Of a DNA stretch of 64,000 nt, positions 26,027-34,274 are shown piece after piece (the first letter of the stretch is position 1; the number at the start of each line of letters is the position of its first letter). This stretch comes from Mycolicibacterium gilvum (GTDB lineage: Bacteria; Actinomycetota; Actinomycetes; Mycobacteriales; Mycobacteriaceae), in contig NZ_UGQM01000001.1 of the NCBI RefSeq assembly GCF_900454025.1, positions 5,952,001 to 6,016,000 of the forward strand. The letters run 5' to 3'. The translations under genes were made by a program, and so were the position numbers. Below the pieces are notes generated by a model. That model was not told the origin of the DNA, did no database searches, and saw nothing but the letters and a program-made list of their open reading frames with translations.

Positions 26027-26388
26027 TCAGCGAACGGGGAAGCCGGCATTCAGCGGCCGGGTGATGCCGGTGATGAACTTGGCCTCGTCGGACACCAGGA
26101 AGGCCACTGCGTTCGTGATGTCCGCCGGCATGAGGATCTGGATGGGCAGCGCATGCTGCATCGAGGACAGTCCGGGGTCGTTGGCTTCAACCATTGTGGC
26201 CATGGCGTCGTTCATGACCATCCCGGTCGCCACGCCGGTCGGCTGAATCGTATTGACCCATTGCAGTACTGCGCCAGTTGATTTGCAAGCGCCTGCATCG
26301 ACCCGACCAGGCCACGCTTCATGGCCGGGGTATCCTGCCCGCCTGCGGCTCAGGTGATGACGGCGACTTCGCCGTTCAAATTCCCCAC
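26027..26388 (-). pseudogene. Remnant of a mycofactocin-type SDR
   Basis: An AGGAG site and GTG 26388 begin GNLNGEVAVIT followed by a stop and AAGGQ, the degraded form of the SDR start G-L-G-K-V-A-ITGAARGQ. Later MKRGLVGSMQALANQLA and the 68-codon tail ending LPIQILMPADITNAVAFLVS match the part after the SDR active site. The central Rossmann half and the YxxxK motif are missing. Stop codon and large deletion make it dead. It closes the minus-strand unit that starts with the thiolase-like gene. Confidence 0.75.
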
Positions 26389-26402
26389 GCGCGGGCTCCT
26401 AT

Positions 26403-26505
26403 TCAGCGTGACGTACTTCCGGTGTGAATGCGGGCCAGCCGCAAGCCTTCCTGCGGATCATCGACCTCGATGTCCCAGTTGTCGCATGAGCACGTGCACC
26501 GATAG
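26403..26505 (-). pseudogene. 3' part of a small Cys-rich gene split by an IS element
   Basis: If the IS and one ATAG copy are removed, codons from 28313-28203 continue in frame here: HYRCTCSCDNWDIEVDDPQE, then GLRLARIHTG and stop at 26405-26403. The joined gene encodes about 69 residues. Confidence 0.75.
26502..26505. repeat. Left copy of 4-bp target-site duplication ATAG
   Basis: ATAG directly precedes the left inverted repeat; the second copy is at 28203-28206. Four bases is the size expected for IS1380-family insertions. Confidence 0.75.
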
Positions 26506-26521
26506 CCCGGATTTTTCGTGG
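26506..26521. repeat. Left terminal inverted repeat of the IS
   Basis: CCCGGATTTTTCGTGG, matching the right end with one mismatch. Confidence 0.8.
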
Positions 26522-26625
26522 AATGTTGACTGTGGGGGTGTGTAGATAAGCGAAAGTGCCTGTCCTGCAAGGAATAATTGGACTTCTCTACGGTTCAAAA
26601 ACCCTGACGGGAAGGCACTTCGCAG

Positions 26626-28032
26626 GTGAAGAATATCGCGGCGGCATCGCCGGTGAAAGTTTCCGCCGACGGCCATGGCGTTGTGTCGCATGCCGGGATG
26701 GGCATGCTGCGTGAGCTTGCCGACCGGACCGGCTTATCGGCGCAGGTCACGGCCGCGTTGGCCGACACCTACCGCGGCCCGTGGGTGTATGCGCCTGGGG
26801 AGGTGTTCGCTGATCTGGCGGCCGCGGTCGCCGACGGCGCGGACTGCATCGACGCGGTCGGTCAGCTGTGCGGTGACCGGGAGCACGTCCTGGGGGCCAA
26901 GGCCTCAACGACCACCATGTGGCGGCTGATCGATGAGCGGATCGATGCCGCGCATCTACCCGGGGTGCGCGCAGCCCGAGCCGCGGCGCGGGCAGCGGCC
27001 TGGGCTGTCGGAGCCGCCCCCACCACCGGCGGCTGGCTGCATATCGACATCGATGCCACGCTGGTGATCGATCACTCCGACAACAAGGCCGGGGCTGCGC
27101 CGACCTGGAAGAAAACGTTCGGGCTGCACCCGCTGCTGGCGTTTCTGGACCGCCCCGACATCGCCGGCGGCGAAGCCCTGGCCGGGTTGCTGCGCAACGG
27201 TAACGCCGGCTCCAACACCGCCTCCGACCACATCATCGTCCTGCACCAGGCTTTGGCATCGCTGCCAGCGGCGTGGCGGCCCAACCCCGACGATCCCGAC
27301 AACCCCGAGGCCCCGAAGGTGTTGGTGCGCTGCGATACCGCCGGATCCACCCACAAATTCGCCGCAGCGTGCCGGGCCGCCGGGGCCGGGTTCTCCTTCG
27401 GGTACCCCGTCGATACCCGCGTCCAGGACGCCGTGGACACCCTCAACCTCGGCGATTGCTGGTATCCAGCGATCGACACCGACGGCGGGATCCGCGACGG
27501 CGCGTGGGTCGCTGAAGCCACCGACCTGGTCAACCTGGCCTCCTGGCCCGAAGGGACCCGGCTGATCCTGCGTAAAGAACGCCCCCACCCCGGCGCGCAG
27601 TTGCGGTTCACCGACGCCGACGGCATGCGGGTCACCGCGTTCATCACCGACACACCACCGGGTGTCGTACCCGGTCAGGTCGCCGGTCTGGAACTACGGC
27701 ACCGCCAGCACGCCCGCGTCGAGGACCGTATCCGCGAACTCAAAGCCACCGGGCTGCGTAACCTGCCCTGCCACTCCTTCTGGGCCAATGCTGCCTGGCT
27801 CGAAATCGTCCTGGCCGCCGCTGACCTGGTCACCTGGACCCGCCTCATCGGGTTCGCCAGCGATCGCGCTCTGGCCCGCGTCGAGATCACCACGTTCCGC
27901 TACCGGGTCCTGCACGTGGCCGCCCGTATCACCCGCGGCGCCCGCCAACTGCGGCTACGCATCGATGCCACCTGGCGCTGGGCGGCGGCGATCGCCGCCG
28001 CCTGGCACCGCGTCCGCACCGCCTTCGGATAA
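26626..28032 (+). CDS. IS1380-family transposase
   Basis: A 468-residue DDE transposase. The N-terminal VSADGHGVVSHAGMGMLREL, the first catalytic Asp region WLHIDIDATLVIDHSDNKAG and the C-terminal HRQHARVEDRIRELKATGLR (Glu-bearing helix) are typical of mycobacterial IS1380-group enzymes. No frameshift or stop. The start may be GTG at 26626 after a GCAGGTG region; the exact start is uncertain. Confidence 0.88.
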   Translation: MKNIAAASPVKVSADGHGVVSHAGMGMLRELADRTGLSAQVTAALADTYRGPWVYAPGEVFADLAAAVADGADCIDAVGQLCGDREHVLGAKASTTTMWRLIDERIDAAHLPGVRAARAAARAAAWAVGAAPTTGGWLHIDIDATLVIDHSDNKAGAAPTWKKTFGLHPLLAFLDRPDIAGGEALAGLLRNGNAGSNTASDHIIVLHQALASLPAAWRPNPDDPDNPEAPKVLVRCDTAGSTHKFAAACRAAGAGFSFGYPVDTRVQDAVDTLNLGDCWYPAIDTDGGIRDGAWVAEATDLVNLASWPEGTRLILRKERPHPGAQLRFTDADGMRVTAFITDTPPGVVPGQVAGLELRHRQHARVEDRIRELKATGLRNLPCHSFWANAAWLEIVLAAADLVTWTRLIGFASDRALARVEITTFRYRVLHVAARITRGARQLRLRIDATWRWAAAIAAAWHRVRTAFG

Positions 28033-28186
28033 CACCCCACCCCATCGGACCCATCAACGATGAAGGACCCACAGGCCCCAGGAAAGCCCGCCCCACCCGG
28101 CGACACGGGACAGCACCTCTACGCCACCACACGAAAACCACTACCCAACAACACAACTCGGCATCACACCGAACCCACACCAATTA

Positions 28187-28202
28187 CCACGCAAAATCCG
28201 GG
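28187..28202. repeat. Right terminal inverted repeat of the IS
   Basis: CCACGCAAAATCCGGG; its reverse complement differs from the left end at one base. Confidence 0.8.
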
Positions 28203-28206
28203 ATAG
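28203..28206. repeat. Right copy of target-site duplication ATAG
   Basis: Matches 26502-26505. Confidence 0.75.
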
Positions 28207-28313
28207 TGCCCGTTCTCGGGCAGGATCGCTTGACCGTCACACGACCCGCCGGTATTCGCAATGCTTGTGAGGAACTCCAGAGGCTTCTCGTGCAGAGCAC
28301 TGTCGTCGGACAT
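28203..28313 (-). pseudogene. 5' part of a small Cys-rich gene split by the IS
   Basis: ATG 28313, five bases after the DUF35 stop, starts MSDDSALHEKPLEFLTSIAN and continues to ENGHY, where the IS enters. Beyond that the frame reads into the IS. The uninterrupted product would carry a C-x-C-x-C pattern (RCTCSCDNW) resembling a small metal-binding protein. Its place behind thiolase-like and DUF35 genes suggests a helper in the same step. Confidence 0.75.
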
Positions 28314-28318
28314 GGCCC

Positions 28319-28762
28319 TCACTCCTCGCCGTCGACTCGGAAAACTGGGAGCAGCCATCCGTCAGTAATCGGTGAAAAATCTACGCGCACCGACATTCCG
28401 ATCGTGACGCCACTAGGCGCGACATCGACGACGTTCGACACCAGTCGGGCACCAGGGGCGTCGGGAAGGTCCAGCACGGCAGGTACTAGGACGAGCTCGG
28501 GCATGCCAGGGAAGCCGTGCACCACGGCGAAACTGTAGACGGTGGCCCGGCCGCTCAGCTCGACCCAGTGCACCGCCTTTGATTGGCAAGTGGGACAGAA
28601 CGGAGTCGGAGGCAGCCGGAACGTCTGGCAGTCAGCGCATTGCGGCGCGACCAGCCGACGCTCCTTCGCGGCCTGCCAGAACGGTTCTGTGTCCTTGTTG
28701 ACGGCGATCCGCACGTGCTCGCCGGGGATGGTGGCGGCCAGGGTGACCGCAGCGGTGCTCAT
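28319..28762 (-). CDS. DUF35/OB-fold zinc-ribbon protein
   Basis: A 147-residue protein with zinc-ribbon CADC...CPTC (residues about 41-57) and a C-terminal OB-fold (SGRATVYSFAVVHGFPG). ATG 28762 overlaps the thiolase-like stop by ATGA, so the two are translationally coupled and very likely form one enzyme, as Ltp2 does with the DUF35 domain of ChsH2. Confidence 0.82.
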   Translation of the reverse strand: MSTAAVTLAATIPGEHVRIAVNKDTEPFWQAAKERRLVAPQCADCQTFRLPPTPFCPTCQSKAVHWVELSGRATVYSFAVVHGFPGMPELVLVPAVLDLPDAPGARLVSNVVDVAPSGVTIGMSVRVDFSPITDGWLLPVFRVDGEE

Positions 28763-29920
28763 GCGGCACGACCCAGGATCAGCCCGCTCACGGGCAGGCT
28801 CGCCGGGCCACCGGTGACCAGGGCGAGTTCAGCGTCGAGAACCTGGTTGATGGCGGTGCCACGCATCTGCTCGACTCCTTCCATGATGTGGGTCATCCCG
28901 ATGATGTACGCCTCGGACAGCTGACCGCCGTGGGTGTTGACCGGAATGGAACCACCTTCGTAGCGGATCGCTCCGCTCTCGACGAATGCGCCACCCTCGC
29001 CCTTGTCGCAGAACCCGTAGTCCTCGAGCTGCATCAGCACCATCGGGCTGAAGTGGTCGTACAGCAGGGCCACGTCGATATGGCCCGCGCTGATGCCGGC
29101 CTGCTCGTAAAGCCGCTTGGCGATGGGTGCATTGCCCGACGAGGCGAAGTATTCGTCGGGCATACCCATCCAGGCGAATGCCCTCCCCCAGTCGCGGACG
29201 CCACCGTGGGCGGCGGCAACCACGGGGACCGGCGGCTGCTTGCAATCCTTCGCCCGGTCGGCGCTGGTGGTGATCACCGCCACCGCGCCATCGGTCTCCT
29301 GGCAGAAGTCGTAGAGGCACAGGGGTTCTGCGATCATCCGTGCGTTGAAGTAGTCCTCGAGCGTCAATGGCTCGGGGTGCATGGCCTTCGGTCGATTCGC
29401 CGCGTTCGCCCGCGTCGAAAGGGCAATCTCGGCGAACGCTTCGCGACGCGTACCGTACAAGTGCATGTGCCGCCGGGCCATGACCGACATCAGGTGTCCA
29501 GGACCGAAGAGGCCGGATGGCTGCAGGAACGAGTTGATCGGATCCGGCTCCAACGCCGAGAAGACCGAACCCAACCGCTGCTTGGCCTGCTGCAGCGCCA
29601 TCACCGTGACCACCACCGAGGCGTCGCCGGCCACGATGGCGGCTCGGGCCAGCCCGATCGCACCCGCCGAACCACCGCCACCGGAGGTCAACGCCGCGGT
29701 GAAACGGATCTCCGGAATCCCCAGGGTTTCCATGAAGTCGGCGGAGTCCATCTTCTCGGTGTAACCCGCGCTGGCACCGGAGTAGTAGGCGAACCCATCG
29801 ATGTCGGAGCCCGGTATGCCGGCGTCCTCACAGGCCGCCAGGATTGCGTCGCCGGCCAATTCGGTGATCGACTTCGGTAGCGATCCGCCGCGCTTGTAGT
29901 ACGGTGTGGCGCCAACGCCG
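28759..29920 (-). CDS. Thiolase-like lipid-transfer protein; 5' start not found
   Basis: The frame encodes a SCP2-thiolase/Ltp-type protein: GFAYYSGASAGYTEKMDSAD, FTAALTSGGGGSAGAIGLAR (nucleophile loop without Cys), HLYGTRREAFAEIALSTRAN and GEGGAFVESG, NTHGGQLSEAY. The first start codon in frame is TTG 29859, but family-like sequence (VAIVGVGATPYYKRGGSLPK) continues upstream to about 29920 with no ATG, GTG or TTG beyond it. The natural start may have been lost where it meets the divergent thioesterase gene. Lack of the catalytic Cys suggests retro-aldolase rather than thiolase chemistry. Confidence 0.75.
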
Positions 29921-29940
29921 ACGATCGCAACGTCGCAACC

Positions 29941-30513
29941 GTGCGCAGCCCGGGCGGCGGCGCCGAATACGGCGACATGATCGCCGCGCTGCGGGGCTTC
30001 CTCGACGACGTCGCTGCCGCCGCTCCGGACACCGCGACGACGGTGGCCCTGACAGAGGCCCTGACGGAGTGGGCCGCCCGACTGGCCGAGGTCGCAGTCG
30101 GAGAGCGCAGGCAGATCTTCGCGAGGAGGCTCGACCTACCGGGCCGTGGGCAGAGCATGTGCCCTAACTTCATTCCCGTCGCGGGCGACCGGCAGCGGGT
30201 CGAGGGCACCATCACGTTCGGCCGGTACTTCCTCGGCGGGGGTGGGGCGGTGCACGGCGGGGCCATCCCGTTGCTCTTCGACGAGGTACTCGGCCGGCTG
30301 GCCAGCAGCGGGGATCGGACACCGGCTCGAACCGCGTATCTGCACACGGACTTCCGGTCCATCACACCCGTCGGCGAGGAGCTCGTGGTACGGGCCTGGT
30401 TCGTCAGCGAGCAGGGACGCAAACGGATCCTTCGCGCTGAGCTCATGCACGGTGAGACGCTGTGCGCCGAAGCCGAGGGACTGTTCATCGAGCTACGGCC
30501 CGGCCAACCATGA
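29941..30513 (+). CDS. Acyl-CoA thioesterase, PaaI/hot-dog family
   Basis: About 190 residues with a hot-dog thioesterase core in the C-terminal half: FGRYFLGGGGAVHGGAIPLL near residues 95-114 holds the HGG motif, then LHTDFRSITPVGEELVVRAW. GTG 29941 or ATG 29977 may be the start; neither has a strong ribosome site. Releases free acid from acyl-CoA. No intergenic space is left between this gene and the divergent thiolase-like frame, so its promoter is unclear. Confidence 0.75.
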   Translation: MRSPGGGAEYGDMIAALRGFLDDVAAAAPDTATTVALTEALTEWAARLAEVAVGERRQIFARRLDLPGRGQSMCPNFIPVAGDRQRVEGTITFGRYFLGGGGAVHGGAIPLLFDEVLGRLASSGDRTPARTAYLHTDFRSITPVGEELVVRAWFVSEQGRKRILRAELMHGETLCAEAEGLFIELRPGQP

Positions 30514-30535
30514 TCCGTCTGGATTAGGTCGCGAG

Positions 30536-30578
30536 CGTGCGTGAAGTCGGGTTCCTCCGCGGCCTACCCACACGCACG
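30536..30578. terminator. Hairpin between convergent genes
   Basis: CGTGCGTG (30536-30543) and CACGCACG (30571-30578) form an 8-bp GC-rich stem with a 27-base loop between the thioesterase and CoA-ligase stops. No T tract. Possible bidirectional terminator. Confidence 0.35.
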
Positions 30579-30584
30579 TCCGCG

Positions 30585-32084
30585 CTAACCCCGCGCTGGT
30601 TGGCGACGCTGAATATCCCTGTCGTGCAGGGTGATCAGATCGCGTAGCGCAAGTCGGTCCGGCTTGAGCATCGCCGTCAGGGGCAGCTCGTCAACGATGA
30701 GCAATTCGTCGGGGGCCTTGTAGTCGGCCAGTTGACCCGTCACGTGTGAACGTAACTCGGCCAATGTCGGTGGTTCGGCACTTTTTGCCGGGACCACGAC
30801 GGCGACGCCGATCTCTCCGATCACCGGGGCGGGACGGCCAACCACCGCAGCCTGTTTCACCCCTGGGTGTCCGGTGAGCGCTCTCTCGACCTCCCCGGGA
30901 TGGACGTTGTATCCACCTCGGATGTACATGTCGCCGCTACGTCCGACGAGCACCAGGTTGCCGTCCGCGTCGAGCGTGCCGATATCACCGGTACGCAGCC
31001 AGCCGTCGCGCAGCACCTCGGCGGTGAGTTCGGGGTTGCGCCAGTATCCACGCATCACACAGGGGCCGCTCACCTCGACGACCCCGTCGGGAGCTACGCG
31101 CACCTCCATCCCCGCGGCGGGCCGGCCGACAGTTCGGAACGCAATCTCGGCGGGGTCGGTGGGTTCGGTGCCGCAGATGGTCGGACACTCGGTCATCGCG
31201 TACCGCACAACCAGCGGAACCCCGATCCGCTCGGCGACCCGATACACCAGTTCGGGCGGCGCCGGCGCGGTGGCCACGATACCGATCCGCAGATGCGGCA
31301 ACGCTTTCCGACTCACACCCTCGACCTCGAGCAGCTTCGCCCACTGGGTCGGCACGGCACCGGCCACCGTGATCCGCTCATCGCGCAGCACATCGAACAT
31401 GCCCTGTGCCGACCACGGTGCCGGCGGCACCACCAGGGTGCTCCCCCACACCAGCTGATCCCAGAGCTTGAACATGTAGCCGGCATGGGCGAACGGCGTC
31501 GACGTGAGGCGCCGGTCGTACGGGGCGCTCATGACCCCGGCCGCGGCGGCACCTGCCGCGAGCTGATCAGAGTCGTACACCGCACCCTTCGGCGTTCCCG
31601 TCGTACCGCTGGTGAAAATCAGCGCTACCGGGTCCCGACGGGTCAACGGCACCTCGGGCAGCGTCGGGCCGCTCGTATCAGTGGACAACGACGTCCGCGG
31701 CAGCATGCGCCGGTGAGTCTGCAGCGCGCCAAGTCGTGCGTCGGTGACGACCAGCGCAGGAGTTGCCTGCTGCAGAATCGATTCGATCTCGCGACGCCCG
31801 AGTCGAGGGTTCAGACCGGTGGTGATAGCGCCGATCATGGCCGCTGCGGCGTAGCACGTCGCATAGTCGATGCCCGAGGGCAGCCACAGCAGGACCACGT
31901 CGCCTTTGCCGACTCCGAGATCGGCGAATTGCGCTGCCACGCAACGGGCCCGGCCAACCCACTCGGCGAATGTGATCCGCGCGCCCGGCTCGACGTAGGC
32001 CTCGACATCACCGTGGGCGGCGGCCGCGGACTCCAGCATCGACCGGGTGTCCCCGACGTCGGAACTCACCGGCGCGCGCGACAT
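30585..32084 (-). CDS. AMP-dependent acyl-CoA synthetase (FadD-like)
   Basis: A 499-residue ANL-superfamily ligase. P-loop-like motif LIFTSGTTGTPKGAV near residue 165, YAMTECPTICG near 305 (A5 motif), WLRTGDIGTLDADGNLVLVG near 390, and C-terminal Lys region PLTAMLKPDRLALRD. Activates a carboxylic acid to acyl-CoA through acyl-AMP. ATG 32084 abuts the TAG of the thiolase-like gene. Last gene of the minus-strand unit led by acyl-CoA dehydrogenase 34275. Confidence 0.88.
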   Translation of the reverse strand: MSRAPVSSDVGDTRSMLESAAAAHGDVEAYVEPGARITFAEWVGRARCVAAQFADLGVGKGDVVLLWLPSGIDYATCYAAAAMIGAITTGLNPRLGRREIESILQQATPALVVTDARLGALQTHRRMLPRTSLSTDTSGPTLPEVPLTRRDPVALIFTSGTTGTPKGAVYDSDQLAAGAAAAGVMSAPYDRRLTSTPFAHAGYMFKLWDQLVWGSTLVVPPAPWSAQGMFDVLRDERITVAGAVPTQWAKLLEVEGVSRKALPHLRIGIVATAPAPPELVYRVAERIGVPLVVRYAMTECPTICGTEPTDPAEIAFRTVGRPAAGMEVRVAPDGVVEVSGPCVMRGYWRNPELTAEVLRDGWLRTGDIGTLDADGNLVLVGRSGDMYIRGGYNVHPGEVERALTGHPGVKQAAVVGRPAPVIGEIGVAVVVPAKSAEPPTLAELRSHVTGQLADYKAPDELLIVDELPLTAMLKPDRLALRDLITLHDRDIQRRQPARG

Positions 32085-33236
32085 CTACGGCTCCTCGGCG
32101 CCGAGAATAACGGTCCCGCTGGAACAGAACCAGCCGCCGGTGCCGCTGACGCAGGCGATCCGCGCGTCGGGCACCTGCCGCGGGCCGCATTCGCCGCGCA
32201 GCTGACGGGCCGCTTCAACCAACAGGAACAATCCCCGTTGGCCGGGATGGCAAGCAGACAGCCCACCACCGTCGGTGTTCGTGGGTAGCTTGCCGCCCAG
32301 TCGCAGCGAGCCCTCTTCGACGAACGCGCCGCCCTCCCCCTTCGGACAGAAGCCGAGGTCCTCGAGGGTGAGCAGCAGCATGTAGGTGAACGCGTCGTAG
32401 ATCTCGGCGACGTCGACGTCGGACGGGGCGACCCCGGCGCGCGCGAAGGCCAGCGGGCCGCTGACCGAAGCCGGACCGACGGTCAGGTCGTCCCACTGAG
32501 ACGTGAGCATGTGCGAGGTGGTCTCGCCGGAACCGAGCACCCAGACCGGTTTGGTCGGCAGGTCCCTCGCACGCTCGGCGCTGACGAGCACGACGGCCGC
32601 GCCGCCATCACTGCGAATGCAGCAATGCAGCTTGGTGAAGGGATCGGCGATCATCGGACCGGCCAGTACGTCGTCCACAGTGATCGGGTCGCGGTAGTAG
32701 GCCTCAGGGTTGTCGGCGGCGTTGAACCGAGCCGACACCGCCACCTCGGCCAGCTGCTCGATTGTGGTTCCGTAGGTGAACATGTGGCGCCGAGCCGCCA
32801 TGGCGTACTTGGAGATCAGCGTGTGGCCGTAAGGCGCTTCCCATTGCAGGGGGCCGCGGACACCCCAGTTGATGTTGGCGCCCCGTAAACCTTTGCGGAG
32901 ATCCGACCGAGCGGTGGAACCGTAGGTCAGCAGCACCACGTCGGCGTGCCCGGCGGCGATCGCGTCCGCCGCGTGCGCCGCCATCACTTCCCACGACGCG
33001 CCACCGACGGCGGTCGAGTCGATCCAGCGCGGCCGCAGCCCGAGGTATTCGCCGACGTCGACCGGCGGCAAGGTGCCCTGACCGGTGGAGGCCAGTCCGT
33101 CGATGTCTGCGGGTGTCAGTCCTGCATCGGCCAGGGCGCGCCTACTGGCCTGGGCGATCAGCTCGTAGGCCCCTTTGTGGTCGACGCGCCCCACGTCGGA
33201 GAGGGCGACGCCGGCGATCGCGACGGCGCGGCTCAC
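32085..33236 (-). CDS. Thiolase-like lipid-transfer protein
   Basis: A 383-residue SCP2-thiolase-type protein beginning VAIAGVALSDVGRVDHKGAY. STAVGGASWEVMAAHAADAI lies where thiolases carry the nucleophilic Cys; none is present. Later GEGGAFVEEGSLRLGGKLPT and NTDGGGLSACHPGQRG match the family C-terminal half. No DUF35 gene is adjacent, unlike the two other copies. Overlaps the upstream acyl-CoA dehydrogenase by four bases. Confidence 0.85.
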   Translation of the reverse strand: MSRAVAIAGVALSDVGRVDHKGAYELIAQASRRALADAGLTPADIDGLASTGQGTLPPVDVGEYLGLRPRWIDSTAVGGASWEVMAAHAADAIAAGHADVVLLTYGSTARSDLRKGLRGANINWGVRGPLQWEAPYGHTLISKYAMAARRHMFTYGTTIEQLAEVAVSARFNAADNPEAYYRDPITVDDVLAGPMIADPFTKLHCCIRSDGGAAVVLVSAERARDLPTKPVWVLGSGETTSHMLTSQWDDLTVGPASVSGPLAFARAGVAPSDVDVAEIYDAFTYMLLLTLEDLGFCPKGEGGAFVEEGSLRLGGKLPTNTDGGGLSACHPGQRGLFLLVEAARQLRGECGPRQVPDARIACVSGTGGWFCSSGTVILGAEEP

Positions 33237-34255
33237 TGGGCGCGGTCCTGGGCGAGCAACTCGGCGAGCACGTCGGCCGGCTCAGCGAACAGGTGCCGAA
33301 ACACGTGGGCACGCTTGAGGTACAGATGCATGTCGTTCTCGAATGTGTAGCCCATTCCGCCGAAGACCTGGATGCCCGCGGCGGCATTGTCGACGGCTGC
33401 CGAGCCGGCCACCGTGGCTGCCGAGAGCACCTGCAGCAGCGCATCCGTGCGTTCACTCACCAAAGCGATTGCGGCGAATAGGGTCTGGGCCTGTGCGGCC
33501 TCGGCGGCGATCTCCATGTTCACGCAGGCGTGCTTGATGGCTTGATGAACGCCGATCGGCTTCCCGAATTGCTCCCGGGTCTTGGCGTGTTCGGTCGCCA
33601 GCGCTGCAGCAGCCGACGCCAGGCCTGTGAGGTATGCGGCGGCAAGCACCACGGCGCGCCCCCAGACCCAGTCGTCTTCGCTTGACAGCCAATGCGACGC
33701 CTCCACGGACTCGACTGTGGCCGAGCACAGCCGGATGCCCGGGTCGGCGGCACTCACGGGGGTCAGCGGACCGAGTGACTCGATGTCGACCAGCGCGGCG
33801 CCACCGCGGGCGACCACCAGGGCGTGCGACGCGCCCGCCGGCTCGAACAGATCGAAGGTGCCCTTGATCGGCCGCACGTCGCCGTCGCCCCGCAGCACTG
33901 CGAGCGCCACCAGGGCTGTCCCGGAGCCAATGCGCTCGGCAAGCGCCACGTCGCCGCAGCGGGCGGCCACCCGCGCGGCCAGGGTGCACGCGAGAAACGG
34001 ACCCGGCGAGAGTCGCTTGCCGAGCTCGATGAACAGCAGCGCTTCGTCGTCGAACGTGCGCCCCGACCCGCCTGCCTCCTCGTCGAGTCCGAGTGTGAGC
34101 AGACCGAGTTCGGCGCACTCCCGCCAAAGGCCTTCCGGCACCGCCGCTTCCGCATGGCGATGGGCGCGGATGCTTTCGATGGGCATCCGCTCGGCGAGGA
34201 ATTCTCCTGCAGCCTCGATGATTTCGAGCTGCTCGGGTCCAGGCAGCAGATTCAC
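33233..34255 (-). CDS. Acyl-CoA dehydrogenase, short divergent subunit
   Basis: A 340-residue acyl-CoA dehydrogenase: LLPGPEQLEIIEAAGEFLAE at the N-terminus, REQFGKPIGVHQAIKHACVN in the C-terminal helical domain, and GIQVFGGMGYTFENDMHLYL near the end. GTG 34255 follows AGGAG by a few bases. The family catalytic Glu is not obvious. With its larger neighbour at 34275, 19 bases upstream, it probably forms an alpha2beta2 dehydrogenase of the FadE28/FadE29 kind known from steroid side-chain catabolism. Confidence 0.82.
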   Translation of the reverse strand: MNLLPGPEQLEIIEAAGEFLAERMPIESIRAHRHAEAAVPEGLWRECAELGLLTLGLDEEAGGSGRTFDDEALLFIELGKRLSPGPFLACTLAARVAARCGDVALAERIGSGTALVALAVLRGDGDVRPIKGTFDLFEPAGASHALVVARGGAALVDIESLGPLTPVSAADPGIRLCSATVESVEASHWLSSEDDWVWGRAVVLAAAYLTGLASAAAALATEHAKTREQFGKPIGVHQAIKHACVNMEIAAEAAQAQTLFAAIALVSERTDALLQVLSAATVAGSAAVDNAAAGIQVFGGMGYTFENDMHLYLKRAHVFRHLFAEPADVLAELLAQDRAQ

Positions 34256-34274
34256 GACGATCTCCTCATCGAAT

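Larger units (their letters stand above)
26506..28202 (+). mobile_element. IS1380-family insertion sequence, complete
   Basis: A 1697-bp element bounded by 16-bp inverted repeats (one mismatch) and 4-bp ATAG duplications, with a single intact transposase. All parts needed for transposition are present, and the target can be rebuilt exactly, so the insertion appears recent. About 150 bases of non-coding DNA lie between the transposase stop and the right end. Confidence 0.9.

Noticed and set aside
26027..26233. 68-codon frame as an independent small gene
   Set aside because: It is the tail of an SDR whose degraded start is visible upstream, so it is treated as part of a pseudogene.
30867..32288. 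473-codon plus-strand frame
   Set aside because: Antisense to the CoA ligase and thiolase-like genes; no motifs.
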